In this document: piece by piece, positions 43,594-52,941 of the stretch
Numbering within the stretch: position 1 is the first letter of the stretch
Layout of the letters: the number at the start of each line of letters is the position of its first letter
NCBI GenBank assembly: GCA_031549885.1
Contig: JAVBPD010000071.1
Coordinates: 21,972-85,971, forward strand
From: WQUF01 sp031549885
Lineage (GTDB): Bacteria; Bacillota; Clostridia; Clostridiales; Clostridiaceae
Direction of reading: 5' to 3'
DNA: 64,000 nt
The notes under the pieces: model-generated
What the model saw: the letters and a program-made list of their open reading frames with translations, nothing else
What the model was told of the DNA's origin: nothing
The model's database searches: none
Made by a program: the position numbers and the translations under genes

Positions 43594-44707
43594 TTAAATA
43601 CTTGAATTTGCGCTTGATAAATATTCATTTATAAAAATATCAATTTCACCATTCATAACATCTTGAATGTTAGAAGTCTCAACACCTGTTCTATGATCTT
43701 TAACAAGATTATATGGATGAAATACATAGGATCTAATCTGGCTACCCCATCCTATTTCTTTCATATCTCCAGTTAAATCTTCAATTTTTTCTTTATGCAT
43801 TCTATCCTTTAACTCAACTAATTTTGACTTAAGCATCTTCATAGCAGAGTCTTTATTTAAATACTGACTTCTTTCGTTTTGACACTGAACTACAATGCCA
43901 GTTGGAATGTGAGTTATTCTAATAGCACTTTCAGTTTTATTTACATTTTGTCCTCCAGCACCACCAGATCTAAAGGTATCAATCTTTAAGTCATCAGATT
44001 TTATTTCAACATCTTGATAATCTTCAAGTTCAGGAAGAACCTCCACAGATGCAAAAGAAGTTTGCCTTTTGCCATTAGAATTAAATGGGGAAATTCTTAC
44101 AAGCCTATGAATTCCCTTTTCAGATTTTAAATATCCATATGCATATAAGCCTTTTACTTCTAAAGTAACGCTTTTAATCCCATAAAATTCAGCTGGAACA
44201 CATTCAATAGTTGAATAAGAAAAACCCTTTTTATCAAGCCATCTTGTATACATTCTAAGAAGCATTTCTGTCCAATCTTCTGCATCAGTTCCGCCTACTC
44301 CAACATGTAAGCTTAAAACCGCATTATTTTTATCATAATCTCCAGAAAGCATGGTTTCGGTTTTTAAGGAAGTAAGCCTTGACTTTAAATCTGTATATTC
44401 TTTTAAAATGCTCTTATATTCAGAGGTGTTCTGTTCCTCGCCATACAGCTCACATAGCTCTTTAGTGTCATTTAAAGATTTAGTAATGCTGTTAATCAAT
44501 TCAATTCTATCTTTAATTGTTTTTACTTCTTTTGCTATGGTTTGAGAGAGCACGCGATCATTCCAAAAACCATCCTCTTGCATTTTAAATTCAAATTCAG
44601 AAAGTTTCATTGACATAGCATCTATGTCAAAGAGAACTCCTAACTTCTATGATGATTTCATTTAACTTATTTAAATTTTCTATTATTTCTTCATATATTC
44701 TAAGCAT
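43594..44707 (-). CDS. prfB: Peptide chain release factor 2, with programmed +1 frameshift
   Basis: RF2 recognises UGA and UAA stops and releases the nascent chain. The main frame (44616 to 43594) has the GGQ hydrolysis motif in SGGAGGQNVNKTESAIR and the family codon-recognition domain. The true start is ATG 44707: 26 codons in frame 0 end at an in-frame UGA (44629-44627) inside CTTTGAC (44632-44626). A +1 slip on CUU-U joins GAC and the long frame, giving ~370 residues. An internal SD-like AGGAG lies at the same distance from the UGA as AGGGGG in E. coli prfB. It starts 10 bases after the secA stop. Confidence 0.96.
44626..44632 (-). promoter_or_regulatory. prfB +1 frameshift site CTTTGAC
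   Basis: The slippery CUU codon precedes UGA-C, and AGGAG lies upstream. High RF2 terminates at the UGA and low RF2 allows the shift, so the site autoregulates the gene in bacteria. Here it is read directly from sequence. Confidence 0.92.
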
Positions 44708-44716
44708 ATTTAACCT

Positions 44717-47221
44717 CTAAACTGCCTTGCCATGGCAGTTTTTATATTTTTTGCCACTACCACATGGACAAGGGTCATTTCTTCCAACATTTTTAGATTT
44801 TTTAACTGGTTGTTTTTTTCTTTCAGTAGCTTCACTTTCATTTGTAGCTGTTTCTTCAGCAACCTTTTCTCTTTCAGGTTTTCTTTCAATTCTAACCTTA
44901 TACATGAACTTAGTAACATCTTCTTTTATATTTGCAACCATCTGTTCAAACATTTCTGATCCTTCCATCTGATATGCTTGTTTAGGATCAACCTGTTTAT
45001 ATGACATTAAATGAATACTTCTCTTTAAATGATCCATATCATCAATGTGAGCCATCCACCTTGTATCAACACACCTTAAGAGAACAACTCTTTCAATTTC
45101 TCTCATTTGCTCAGAGCCAAACTCTTCTTCTTTTTCTTTATACATTTTTTCAGATAAATCATGATATTTCTTTGCTATGTTTTCATCAGATAAAGATATG
45201 AAATCATCCTTTTTAAAGGTTTTATGTGGAACAAATAAATCTTCCATATATTTTATTAAACCATCAATATCAGATTCTCTTTCCTCTTCAACCCCTGTTA
45301 AATGTGATTTTACAGATGATTCAATAGTATCATGTATCATGTTTTTAACATGCTCATACATGTCTTCTCCGTCTAATACGCTATCTCTTTGATCGTAAAT
45401 AACTTCTCTTTGTTTATTAATGACGTCATCGTATTGAATAAGGGATTTTCTTATGTCAAAGTTATATCCTTCTACTTTCTTTTGAGCATTTTCAATAGCT
45501 GATGCTACCATTGAACTTTCTATAGGTTCGTCTTCTTCCATTCTTTTATCTATAAATGATGAAATTCTATCAGATCCAAATCTTTTCATAAGTTCATCTT
45601 CTAAAGATATATAAAATCTAGACTCTCCCATATCACCTTGACGACCAGAACGTCCACGAAGCTGGTTATCAATACGCCTTGCTTCATGTCTTTCAGTACC
45701 AATGATTTTAAGTCCGCCTGCATCAAGTGATCCTTCTCCAAGTTTAATATCAGTACCTCTACCTGCCATATTTGTAGCAATTGTTACAGTTGTCGCTTCT
45801 CCTGCATGAGAAATAATTTCTGCTTCTTTTTCATGGTATTTAGCATTTAAAACTTGGTGTGGTATGCCTTTTCTCTTTAAAAGCTCTGATACCCTTTCAG
45901 ATTTTTCAATTGATACTGTACCTACGAGCACAGGCTGGCCTTTTTCATATGAATCAATTATATCTTTTACAATGGCATTAAACTTTCCTTTTTCATTCTT
46001 ATAAACCACATCTTTTTTATCTTCTCTAATCATTGGCTTATTAGTTGGAATTACAATTACATCAAGGCCATAAATCTCTCTAAATTCGTTTTCCTCAGTT
46101 AAAGCTGTACCAGTCATACCTGATAACTTTTTATACATTCTAAAATAATTTTGATAGGTAATAGTAGCTAAAGTTCTCGATTCTTTTTCAATGCTAACCC
46201 CTTCTTTTGCTTCTATCGCTTGATGCAACCCTTCAGAGTATCTTCTTCCTTCCATAACACGACCAGTGAATTCATCAACTATTAAAACTTCTCCATCACG
46301 AACTAAATAATCAACCTCAGAGTGCATAATGTAATTTGCTTTAAGGCCTTGAGATACGTGATGTTGAAGCTCCATATTGTTAGGATCCGCATAGTTTTCT
46401 AAGTTAAAATACTTTTCAGCCTTGGAAACCCCTGATTCTGAAAGCATTATATTTTTTCCTTTTTCATCAATGGTATAATCTTCAGTTACCAATGATTTTG
46501 CAAAAAAGTCTGCTATCTTATAAAATTCAGTTGATTTTTCTCCTTCACCTGAAATGATAAGAGGTGTTCTAGCTTCATCTATTAAAATTGAGTCAACTTC
46601 GTCTACAATGGCGTAGTTTAACCCTCTTTGAACTTTATCTTCTTTATAGATTACCATGTTATCTCTTAAGTAATCAAAGCCATATTCGCTGTTAGTTCCA
46701 TAAGTAATGTCACAATTATATGCTTCTCTTCTTTCATCATTGTTTAGTTCATGTAGTATAACTCCTACTTTAAGGCCTAATAATTCATGAATTGGTCCCA
46801 TAGAGTCTCTATCTCTTTTTGCAAGGTAATCATTAACAGTTACTATATGTACGCCTTTTCCTAAAAGCGCATTTAAATATGAAGGCAATGTTGCAACTAA
46901 GGTTTTACCTTCTCCAGTTCTCATCTCAGATATTCTACCTTGGTGCAATACAATGCCACCAAGTAATTGAACTCTAAAATGTTTTTCATTTCTCACCCTA
47001 TATGCTGCTTCTCTTACAACAGCAAAAGCTTCTGGCAATATATCATCTAAAGTTTCCCCTTTTGAAAGCCTCTCTTTAAATTCTACAGTTTTAGCGGCAA
47101 GTTCATCATTAGAAAGTTTTTGCATAGGTTCATCAAGAGATTCTATTTTACGCACTATAGGTTCTAACCTTTTTAATTCTCTATCGCTATATGTTCCAAA
47201 TATTTTTTGCATTATTCCCAT
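44717..47221 (-). CDS. secA: Preprotein translocase ATPase SecA
   Basis: An 834-residue Sec translocase motor, the usual length for clostridia. It shows MRTGEGKTLVA (Walker A), VDEVDSILIDEARTPL (Walker B, DEVD), GRSGRQGD in the second RecA domain, and the C-terminal zinc motif CPCGSGKKYKNCHG, which binds SecB or ribosomes in some species. It drives export of the many signal-peptide proteins in this window. It forms the common secA-prfB operon. It uses ATG 47221, with GAGGATGAT about 9 bases upstream. Confidence 0.98.
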   Translation of the reverse strand: MGIMQKIFGTYSDRELKRLEPIVRKIESLDEPMQKLSNDELAAKTVEFKERLSKGETLDDILPEAFAVVREAAYRVRNEKHFRVQLLGGIVLHQGRISEMRTGEGKTLVATLPSYLNALLGKGVHIVTVNDYLAKRDRDSMGPIHELLGLKVGVILHELNNDERREAYNCDITYGTNSEYGFDYLRDNMVIYKEDKVQRGLNYAIVDEVDSILIDEARTPLIISGEGEKSTEFYKIADFFAKSLVTEDYTIDEKGKNIMLSESGVSKAEKYFNLENYADPNNMELQHHVSQGLKANYIMHSEVDYLVRDGEVLIVDEFTGRVMEGRRYSEGLHQAIEAKEGVSIEKESRTLATITYQNYFRMYKKLSGMTGTALTEENEFREIYGLDVIVIPTNKPMIREDKKDVVYKNEKGKFNAIVKDIIDSYEKGQPVLVGTVSIEKSERVSELLKRKGIPHQVLNAKYHEKEAEIISHAGEATTVTIATNMAGRGTDIKLGEGSLDAGGLKIIGTERHEARRIDNQLRGRSGRQGDMGESRFYISLEDELMKRFGSDRISSFIDKRMEEDEPIESSMVASAIENAQKKVEGYNFDIRKSLIQYDDVINKQREVIYDQRDSVLDGEDMYEHVKNMIHDTIESSVKSHLTGVEEERESDIDGLIKYMEDLFVPHKTFKKDDFISLSDENIAKKYHDLSEKMYKEKEEEFGSEQMREIERVVLLRCVDTRWMAHIDDMDHLKRSIHLMSYKQVDPKQAYQMEGSEMFEQMVANIKEDVTKFMYKVRIERKPEREKVAEETATNESEATERKKQPVKKSKNVGRNDPCPCGSGKKYKNCHGKAV

Positions 47222-47518
47222 TTTAATATCATCCTCACTATGAATTATTCTATCACATATACAGGGTTTATATTTATATTTTAAAAACTGTCACATTCAA
47301 ACTTAAACTTCAATATATTCTTTCAATACTAATTGATTATATCATTTAATATTTTCATCTTCAACTTTTAGCTAAATTTAAAATTTAATTTATTATTAAC
47401 AGGTTTTAAATGTAATAAATTCTAAGCAATTAACAAATTTTAGTTTTTAGTAAGCACTAATATAAAGAATATTAAATATACTTTTACTATAAACAATTTA
47501 TTAGAAAAGAGAGTTAAT
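47222..47518. other. Divergent intergenic region secA/sufS
   Basis: No gene is supported. It should hold both promoters. On the minus strand a GTGACA ... TATAAA pair with a 16-base spacer lies near 47295-47270 and may serve secA. No clear sufS promoter was chosen. Confidence 0.4.
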
Positions 47519-48736
47519 ATGTTTAATAATATAAGAAAAGATTTTCCTATAATATATAACCATGAAAAAAATAAACCACTAGTTTATTTTGATAACGCCG
47601 CAACAACACAAAAACCCAAAAATGTCATAAATATATTACCCCAATACTATTCACATTATAACTCAAATCATCATAGAGGTGTTTATGATCTTAGCGTTAA
47701 GTCTACTGACATTTATGAATCTTCTAAAATGTCAGTTAAAAACTTTATAAATGCAAATAGCCAAGATGAAATAATTTATACTAAAAATGCAACTGAATCG
47801 CTTAATTTATTAGTTTATTCTCTATCTAAATGCTATTTAAAAAAAGATGATGAAATTGTATTATCTATAATGGAACACCATAGCAACTTAGTTCCTTGGC
47901 AGCAAATATGCAAAAAAATAGGCTGCAGAATTAAGTTTTTATATATAAATGAAGATTGCATGATACCAGATAGTGAAATTGAGAAAAAAATAACTAATAA
48001 AACTAAAATTGTATCAATTGTTCACATTTCAAATGGAATAGGGACATTAAATCCAATAAAAAAAATCATCGATTATGCGCACTTAAAAAAAGCAATTACA
48101 GTTATAGATGCATCTCAAAGCGTCCCCCATATACCAATTGATGTAAGGCAATTAAATGCAGATTTTTTAGTTTTTTCAGCTCACAAAATGTATGCACCCT
48201 TTGGTATTGGCGTATTATATGGAAAAAAGGTCATACTTGATGCTATGTCTCCTTTTTTATATGGAGGAGATATGATCGAGTATGTTTATGAAGATTATAC
48301 TACATTTGCACAAACGCCGACAAAATATGAAGCTGGAACACAAAATATTGCCTCTGCCCAAGGTCTTGAAGAAGCAATAAAATATTTAAACAAGCTTGAT
48401 TTAAATAAAATAAATCAGTGGGAAATGAAGCTTACAGAATACTTTATAAACAAACTAAAAAGTTTAGATTATATTACTGTTTATGGGCCAAAGGATTTAA
48501 AAAATAGAGGGTCAATAATATCATTTAATATGAATGGAGTTCACCCTCACGATCTATCTAGCATTTTTAATTATTATGGCATATGCGTAAGATCTGGAAA
48601 TCACTGCACTCAGCCTCTAATGAGATATTTAAATATTAATTCAACAGTAAGAGCAAGCTTTTCGTTCTATAACACTATAAGAGAAATAGATTATTTTATG
48701 GATTGTCTAAAAAAAGTAAAAAGGAGGCTCACTTAA
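47519..48736 (+). CDS. sufS: Cysteine desulfurase SufS-like
   Basis: A 405-residue PLP enzyme that takes sulfur from cysteine for Fe-S clusters. It shows YFDNAATTQKP at the N-terminus, EHHSNLVPWQ, the PLP-Lys in FSAHKMYAPFG, and the active-site Cys in RSGNHCTQPLM near residue 363. The class II (SufS) loop is short. It lies directly before the scaffold gene, with AAGGAGG inside its 3' end. It is a two-gene SufS-SufU unit without sufBCD in the window. Confidence 0.95.
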   Translation: MFNNIRKDFPIIYNHEKNKPLVYFDNAATTQKPKNVINILPQYYSHYNSNHHRGVYDLSVKSTDIYESSKMSVKNFINANSQDEIIYTKNATESLNLLVYSLSKCYLKKDDEIVLSIMEHHSNLVPWQQICKKIGCRIKFLYINEDCMIPDSEIEKKITNKTKIVSIVHISNGIGTLNPIKKIIDYAHLKKAITVIDASQSVPHIPIDVRQLNADFLVFSAHKMYAPFGIGVLYGKKVILDAMSPFLYGGDMIEYVYEDYTTFAQTPTKYEAGTQNIASAQGLEEAIKYLNKLDLNKINQWEMKLTEYFINKLKSLDYITVYGPKDLKNRGSIISFNMNGVHPHDLSSIFNYYGICVRSGNHCTQPLMRYLNINSTVRASFSFYNTIREIDYFMDCLKKVKRRLT

Positions 48737-49195
48737 ATGCCAGTTGAAAAGGATCAACCTATTAACATATGGGAAATTTATAACGATAAATTAATTAATA
48801 TGAGTAAAATCAAAAAAAATTTTCATACATTAAATAACGTGACTCCTTTAAAAGGTAAATATCCAAATTGCGGAGATGAAATAGAATTATATCTTGAATT
48901 AAGCCATGATAAAATAAAGGATATATCATTTAAAGGTGAGTTATGCATGATCTCTACTGCATCAACAAATTATATGATAGATACCATAAAAGGCAAAACC
49001 ATAGATGATGCAGTAAAGATAATTGATGAATTTATAAAGTTAATGAAAGAAAACAAAACTAATAAAGCATATACTCAAATATTTCAAAATGCTCAAGTTT
49101 TTGAAAAAGTAAACAAATTACATGGAAGGATAAACTGTGTACTTCTTCCTTGGAATACAGTAAAATCCATATTAAATAAAACTAGATGCTATTAA
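48737..49195 (+). CDS. sufU: SufU-like sulfur acceptor/scaffold
   Basis: A 152-residue SufU/IscU-type protein. The three conserved cysteines and Asp appear in PNCGDEIEL, GELCMISTAS and INCVLLPW. In Firmicutes SufU is a Zn-bound sulfurtransferase partner of SufS. ATG 48737 starts right after the sufS stop, with AAGGAGG 9 bases away. Its 3' end overlaps the convergent DUF402 gene by 14 bases, inside a terminator hairpin. Confidence 0.93.
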   Translation: MPVEKDQPINIWEIYNDKLINMSKIKKNFHTLNNVTPLKGKYPNCGDEIELYLELSHDKIKDISFKGELCMISTASTNYMIDTIKGKTIDDAVKIIDEFIKLMKENKTNKAYTQIFQNAQVFEKVNKLHGRINCVLLPWNTVKSILNKTRCY

Positions 49196-49215
49196 TAATA
49201 GCTCTAGTTTTATTT
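49174..49215. terminator. Bidirectional terminator containing both stop codons
   Basis: AAATAAAACTAGA (49174-49186) pairs with TCTAGTTTTATTT (49203-49215); the centre GCTATT/AATAGC can extend the stem. The stop codons of sufU and of the convergent DUF402 gene both lie inside it. Confidence 0.85.
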
Positions 49216-49736
49216 AAATATTTTAGCGTATAATCTTTTAAATTTTCAATTTCATCTTTATTTTTGTATTTTTTCATTATATTGGTTGCTACTCTGCGCG
49301 CCATCTTATAGTTTTCATCGGTAATTTTTCTAAGTTTATAGGCAAGCTTTAATTCTTTTTCATCTTTTTCAAACATATGCCCTGATGGATATATTATTAT
49401 ATCAAGGTATAAGTCATCAAAATACGGAATTCCCTTGTTAACGCCTTGACCTCCTATAACGTCAAAATACCACTGTACAATGTTATCATTTTCATCAAAG
49501 ACACAGAGAATAGAATATTCGGCATTTTCTTGCAAAAATCTTAACCATGTGTAATCATTATCAATTATGCAAACCCTTGCTTTATTTGAAGTGTATACTA
49601 ATGGTTTTAAAACTTTATCCATCTTTAGAAGGCCTATATATCCCTTAAAATCATCATCATTTATTTGCACTACTTTAAACTGCTTTAAAGGTACCCTTTT
49701 CCATCCATTATCATCAATATATTTTCTTTTCATCAA
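49182..49736 (-). CDS. DUF402-family protein
   Basis: A 184-residue protein with the DUF402 core. WYFDVIGGQGV, PYFDDLYLDIIIYPSGHM and DEKELKLAY match the family pattern of conserved Asp and Lys residues; members such as Ntdp are nucleoside tri/diphosphate phosphatases. It has Lys-rich flanks. Its end overlaps sufU. Function beyond a likely nucleotide phosphatase is inferred from the family. Confidence 0.85.
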   Translation of the reverse strand: MMKRKYIDDNGWKRVPLKQFKVVQINDDDFKGYIGLLKMDKVLKPLVYTSNKARVCIIDNDYTWLRFLQENAEYSILCVFDENDNIVQWYFDVIGGQGVNKGIPYFDDLYLDIIIYPSGHMFEKDEKELKLAYKLRKITDENYKMARRVATNIMKKYKNKDEIENLKDYTLKYLNKTRAIINSI

Positions 49737-49812
49737 TGCACCTATTCAATTTAGCTAATTACTTTAATAAAAATTATAATTCTATTCGATATAATTGTCT
49801 ATAACATTTTAA

Positions 49813-50481
49813 TCAATTAAGTGGCATTTTAAATTCTATTATACCAGCAGCATATGGAGCTATATCATATTGGTTGAAATAAATAACTAAATTTCCATTT
49901 TTATCTAAATAAAAATTGTTTTCATTAAAACTATCTAACTTTTGTGAGAAATATTTTTCAGGATCTTTGCTCATTTCACTATTAATATTCTTTAAAATAT
50001 ATTGTTTATAATTATCCTTATCTTTAAACATATCCTTTAATTGAAGCAATTCACCTTTATCAGCGTTAACATTTATGCTTTCTCTTAAAGTAGAGCCATG
50101 AGCTCCTCCTAGATATGAATAATATTCCATTATGATGCTTAAAACAGGTCCATTAATGAAATACTCATAATTTACCATGCCTTCATAAGGAGAAAACCCA
50201 GTTTTACCTAAAGCATCATAAGTATCTTTAGCTGACTTTTCAACATCCTTTAAAAAATCATTTACTTTATTCTCAATATCTTTATTTAAATTGTTTTGAA
50301 ATGCAGTGTTTTTCATTCCATTTATTTTAGGATAATTGGCTTCAATTTTTACCCAATTTTGCTTATTATCAGTAGGTTTATTTTCAACAGAAATATTTGA
50401 ATTAACACTACATGGTGCAAATAATGCAAAATATAATAATTGACAAACAACTAAAAAGGAATTCATTAAAATAGCATTCAT
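49813..50481 (-). CDS. Exported DUF4163/DUF3298 protein
   Basis: A 222-residue protein with an N-terminal hydrophobic export signal (~1-25) and then a DUF4163-like part (KIEANYPKI onward) and a DUF3298-like C-terminus. GGAHGSTLRESINV and a closing AAGIIEFKMPL are the signature I recognise. Related domains occur in PdaC and RsiV, which bind wall material or lysozyme. Cys24 in LFAPCSVNS could be a lipobox. The role is probably sensing or binding at the cell surface. Confidence 0.8.
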   Translation of the reverse strand: MNAILMNSFLVVCQLLYFALFAPCSVNSNISVENKPTDNKQNWVKIEANYPKINGMKNTAFQNNLNKDIENKVNDFLKDVEKSAKDTYDALGKTGFSPYEGMVNYEYFINGPVLSIIMEYYSYLGGAHGSTLRESINVNADKGELLQLKDMFKDKDNYKQYILKNINSEMSKDPEKYFSQKLDSFNENNFYLDKNGNLVIYFNQYDIAPYAAGIIEFKMPLN

Positions 50482-50515
50482 TTTTCAAACCTCCTCATTA
50501 ATTTATATTATTCTC

Positions 50516-50983
50516 TTAACGACTCATAAAAAACGCAGGTAAAAACACACAGCCTAAAGTAACAATTGTAGAAGAAATTAAAGCGCCAACAGCAGCGCAA
50601 AACATTACTTTTTTAAAATCAAGCTTTAAAACAGTGGCAATTGCAGTACCAGTGTATACACCTGTCATTGGAAGGGGAATGCCTATAAAAGTAATAAGCC
50701 CGATTTCATTATACTTTATAAAATGACCTTTATTTTTATTTATCTTATTATCAATTATATTGCTTAACCATCTAAGGGAAGGAAATTTATGTATAACTTC
50801 TAAGATTTTTGTGAAAAAGAAGAAGACAATAGGTGTTGGAATTAGGCTGCCAATGTAAGTTAATAGAAAGATTAAAAATGGGTTTAAGCTTTGAGTAAAA
50901 CCAAATATAATTGCTCCTCTTTGCTCAAGTATAGGCACCATAGACATGGCAAACATTATAATGTATTTTAAAATTATGCTCAT
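50516..50983 (-). CDS. Small multidrug export family membrane protein
   Basis: A 155-residue integral membrane protein of the COG2426/Sm_multidrug_ex family. It shows MVPILEQRGAIIFGF near residue 16, a central GIPLPMTGVYTGTA motif and four to five hydrophobic segments. The family name comes from prediction; transport of drugs is not proven. It is 30 bases upstream of the DUF3298 protein gene on the same strand. Confidence 0.88.
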   Translation of the reverse strand: MSIILKYIIMFAMSMVPILEQRGAIIFGFTQSLNPFLIFLLTYIGSLIPTPIVFFFFTKILEVIHKFPSLRWLSNIIDNKINKNKGHFIKYNEIGLITFIGIPLPMTGVYTGTAIATVLKLDFKKVMFCAAVGALISSTIVTLGCVFLPAFFMSR

Positions 50984-51119
50984 TAGTTATACCTCGTATA
51001 TAATAAATGTGTTTCTTTAATTATACCATAAACAAGGAAATGATAATATAGATTTATAAAAAACTTAAAACGTGGTATGTTTTACAATTAAATAATCTAA
51101 GTGCTTTTTCTGTGATTGG

Positions 51120-51128
51120 TGTTATAAT
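51120..51128 (+). promoter_or_regulatory. Extended -10 promoter of the coiled-coil gene
   Basis: TGTTATAAT is a perfect extended -10 element 29 bases before ATG 51157. No good -35 is visible, which fits an extended -10 promoter. Confidence 0.5.
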
Positions 51129-51156
51129 TATATTAATAAAAAAGAGAGGTGTAAAT

Positions 51157-51510
51157 ATGGACGAAAAAGCATTACAATCAATGCTGAAAGAAATAATAAA
51201 AGAAGAATTAAGTGAAATAAATCAAATGATAAGCGCATTAGTGCATAATAGCGAAATACACGGTGCACTGCTTAAAAAATTAGAAAACAACAGCGAAATG
51301 CATAGCATGATATTAAAGGAACACAGTGAATCATTAAAAAAACTAGAACAAACATGTGATAGACACGCTGTTGAACTTGTTAAACACGGTGAAACGCTTG
51401 AAAACATAGCAAATGATATAGAAGAAATCAAAGACGACCTGTATGCTAAAGACCAAATAATACTGAAAAACACTAAAGACATAATACACCTGCAACAACG
51501 TAGAAGTTAA
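51157..51510 (+). CDS. Small coiled-coil protein of unknown function
   Basis: A 117-residue, strongly charged, helical protein with heptad-like spacing of Leu/Ile throughout. It also has an internal near-repeat (NSEIHGALLKKLE followed by NSEMHSMILKEHSE). There is no signal peptide or membrane span. I do not recognise a family. ATG 51157 has GAGAGGTG upstream; an earlier in-frame start at 51112 lacks one. It has its own extended -10 promoter and a strong terminator, so it is an independent unit. Confidence 0.75.
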   Translation: MDEKALQSMLKEIIKEELSEINQMISALVHNSEIHGALLKKLENNSEMHSMILKEHSESLKKLEQTCDRHAVELVKHGETLENIANDIEEIKDDLYAKDQIILKNTKDIIHLQQRRS

Positions 51511-51523
51511 TATAATGTAGCGT

Positions 51524-51557
51524 AAAAAAACTAGACTTAGCTTAGACTAGTTTTTTT
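51524..51557 (+). terminator. Terminator of the coiled-coil gene
   Basis: AAAAAAACTAG (51524-51534) pairs with CTAGTTTTTTT (51547-51557), with seven T residues at the end. Confidence 0.85.
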
Positions 51558-51658
51558 AATATAAAGTTTACACTTATTTTTGTTGAAATAAAATACCTTA
51601 TTGCTTATAATTTTAAAGGATAACTATTATTTATTAATAAGAGGTGAATTATTTTTTT

Positions 51659-52876
51659 ATGTTCAAAGCTGAAAAAATAAAAGATGATGTTTACTGGGTA
51701 GGTGCTTTAGATCCTGAACTTAGAATATTTGATATTATAATGTATACTCCCTTTGGAAGCAGTTATAATTCATATGTCATTGCAGGTAGCGAGAAAACAG
51801 CATTAGTTGAGACAGTAAAGGAAAAATTCTTTGATGAATACTTAGAAAGATTAAATACGCTAAATATAGATATTTCAAAAATTGACTATATAATTGTCAA
51901 CCATACTGAACCTGATCATTCAGGATCTATTGCAAAAATATTAGAGCTTGCTCCAAATGCTAAGGTTGTTGGAACAAGTGCTGCTATAGGTTTCTTAAAA
52001 GAAATATGCAATTTTAATGTGCCATCAATAACTATTTCAAAGGGCTCTACTTTAGATCTTGGAAATAAAACGCTTAAATTTATTTTAGCACCTTTTTTGC
52101 ATTGGCCAGATTCCATGTACACATATGTTGAAGAGGATAAAATTTTATTTACCTGTGATTCTTTTGGAAGCCATTACTGCGAAGAAAATGTATTTGATGA
52201 TTTAGTAAAAAATGAAGATAACTACATAGAAGCTACAAAATACTACTTTGACATGATCTTTGGTCCATTTAAAAAATATATAATAGAAGCTTTAGATAAA
52301 ATCAAAGATTTAGATATCGAGATTGTTTGCCCTGGCCATGGCCCTGTACTTTTAAAAAACTTTCATAAAATTAAAGATTTATATATAAAGTGGTGTACTC
52401 CTAAAAATAAAGAAGATACAAAATTAATTGTAATTCCTTATGTAACTGCATATGGATATACAGAAAAATTAGCGCATAGCATTGCTGAAGGTATAAATTC
52501 ACTAAATGAAAAAATTAATGTTAAATTATATAATGTAATAAACTCTAAAAAAGAAGAAATACTTAATGAATTAGAGGATTGTGATGGGATGATTTTTGGC
52601 TGTCCAACTATAAACTCTGATGCACTTCCTCCAATTATGGACATTTTAATAAACTTAAATCCAATTGTTCATGGCGGTAAATTTGCAGCAAGCTTTGGAT
52701 CCTATGGATGGAGCGGAGAAGCCACTAAAAATATAGAATCTAGATTAAAAGAATTAAAGCTTAAAATTCCTAATCCAAGCTTTAAAGTTAAATTTAAACC
52801 ATCAGATTGCGAGTTAGAAGATGCTTTTCTATTTGGAAAATCATTTGCTTTAGCCTTGTTAAAAAAAGAAGCTTAA
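51659..52876 (+). CDS. A-type flavodiiron protein (FprA-like)
   Basis: A 405-residue diiron flavoprotein that reduces O2 or NO in anaerobes. The beta-lactamase-like domain (~1-250) shows the metal ligands NHTEPDHSG, FLHWPDSM, CDSFGSHYC and CPGHGPV; the flavodoxin domain (~255-400) starts with IPYVTAYGYTEKLA. No rubredoxin tail is attached. ATG 51659 follows GAGGTGA (51641-51647) by 11 bases; the GTG at 51644 overlaps that site. It stands alone with its own terminator and probably protects the oxygen-sensitive enzymes (corrinoid, molybdenum, radical SAM) of this organism. Confidence 0.95.
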   Translation: MFKAEKIKDDVYWVGALDPELRIFDIIMYTPFGSSYNSYVIAGSEKTALVETVKEKFFDEYLERLNTLNIDISKIDYIIVNHTEPDHSGSIAKILELAPNAKVVGTSAAIGFLKEICNFNVPSITISKGSTLDLGNKTLKFILAPFLHWPDSMYTYVEEDKILFTCDSFGSHYCEENVFDDLVKNEDNYIEATKYYFDMIFGPFKKYIIEALDKIKDLDIEIVCPGHGPVLLKNFHKIKDLYIKWCTPKNKEDTKLIVIPYVTAYGYTEKLAHSIAEGINSLNEKINVKLYNVINSKKEEILNELEDCDGMIFGCPTINSDALPPIMDILINLNPIVHGGKFAASFGSYGWSGEATKNIESRLKELKLKIPNPSFKVKFKPSDCELEDAFLFGKSFALALLKKEA

Positions 52877-52889
52877 AATCGATATAATT

Positions 52890-52927
52890 AAAAAAAGCTT
52901 AAAGTAAAAATACTTTAGGCTTTTTTT
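52890..52927 (+). terminator. Terminator of the flavodiiron gene
   Basis: AAAAAAAGC-TTAAAGTA pairs with TACTTTA-GGC-TTTTTTT with a small internal loop. It also lies near the end of the convergent gene at 52942. Confidence 0.75.
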
Positions 52928-52941
52928 AATCCCTTTTAACA

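Noticed and set aside
47222..47518. A small gene between secA and sufS
   Set aside because: No open frame with a ribosome site and plausible composition was seen.
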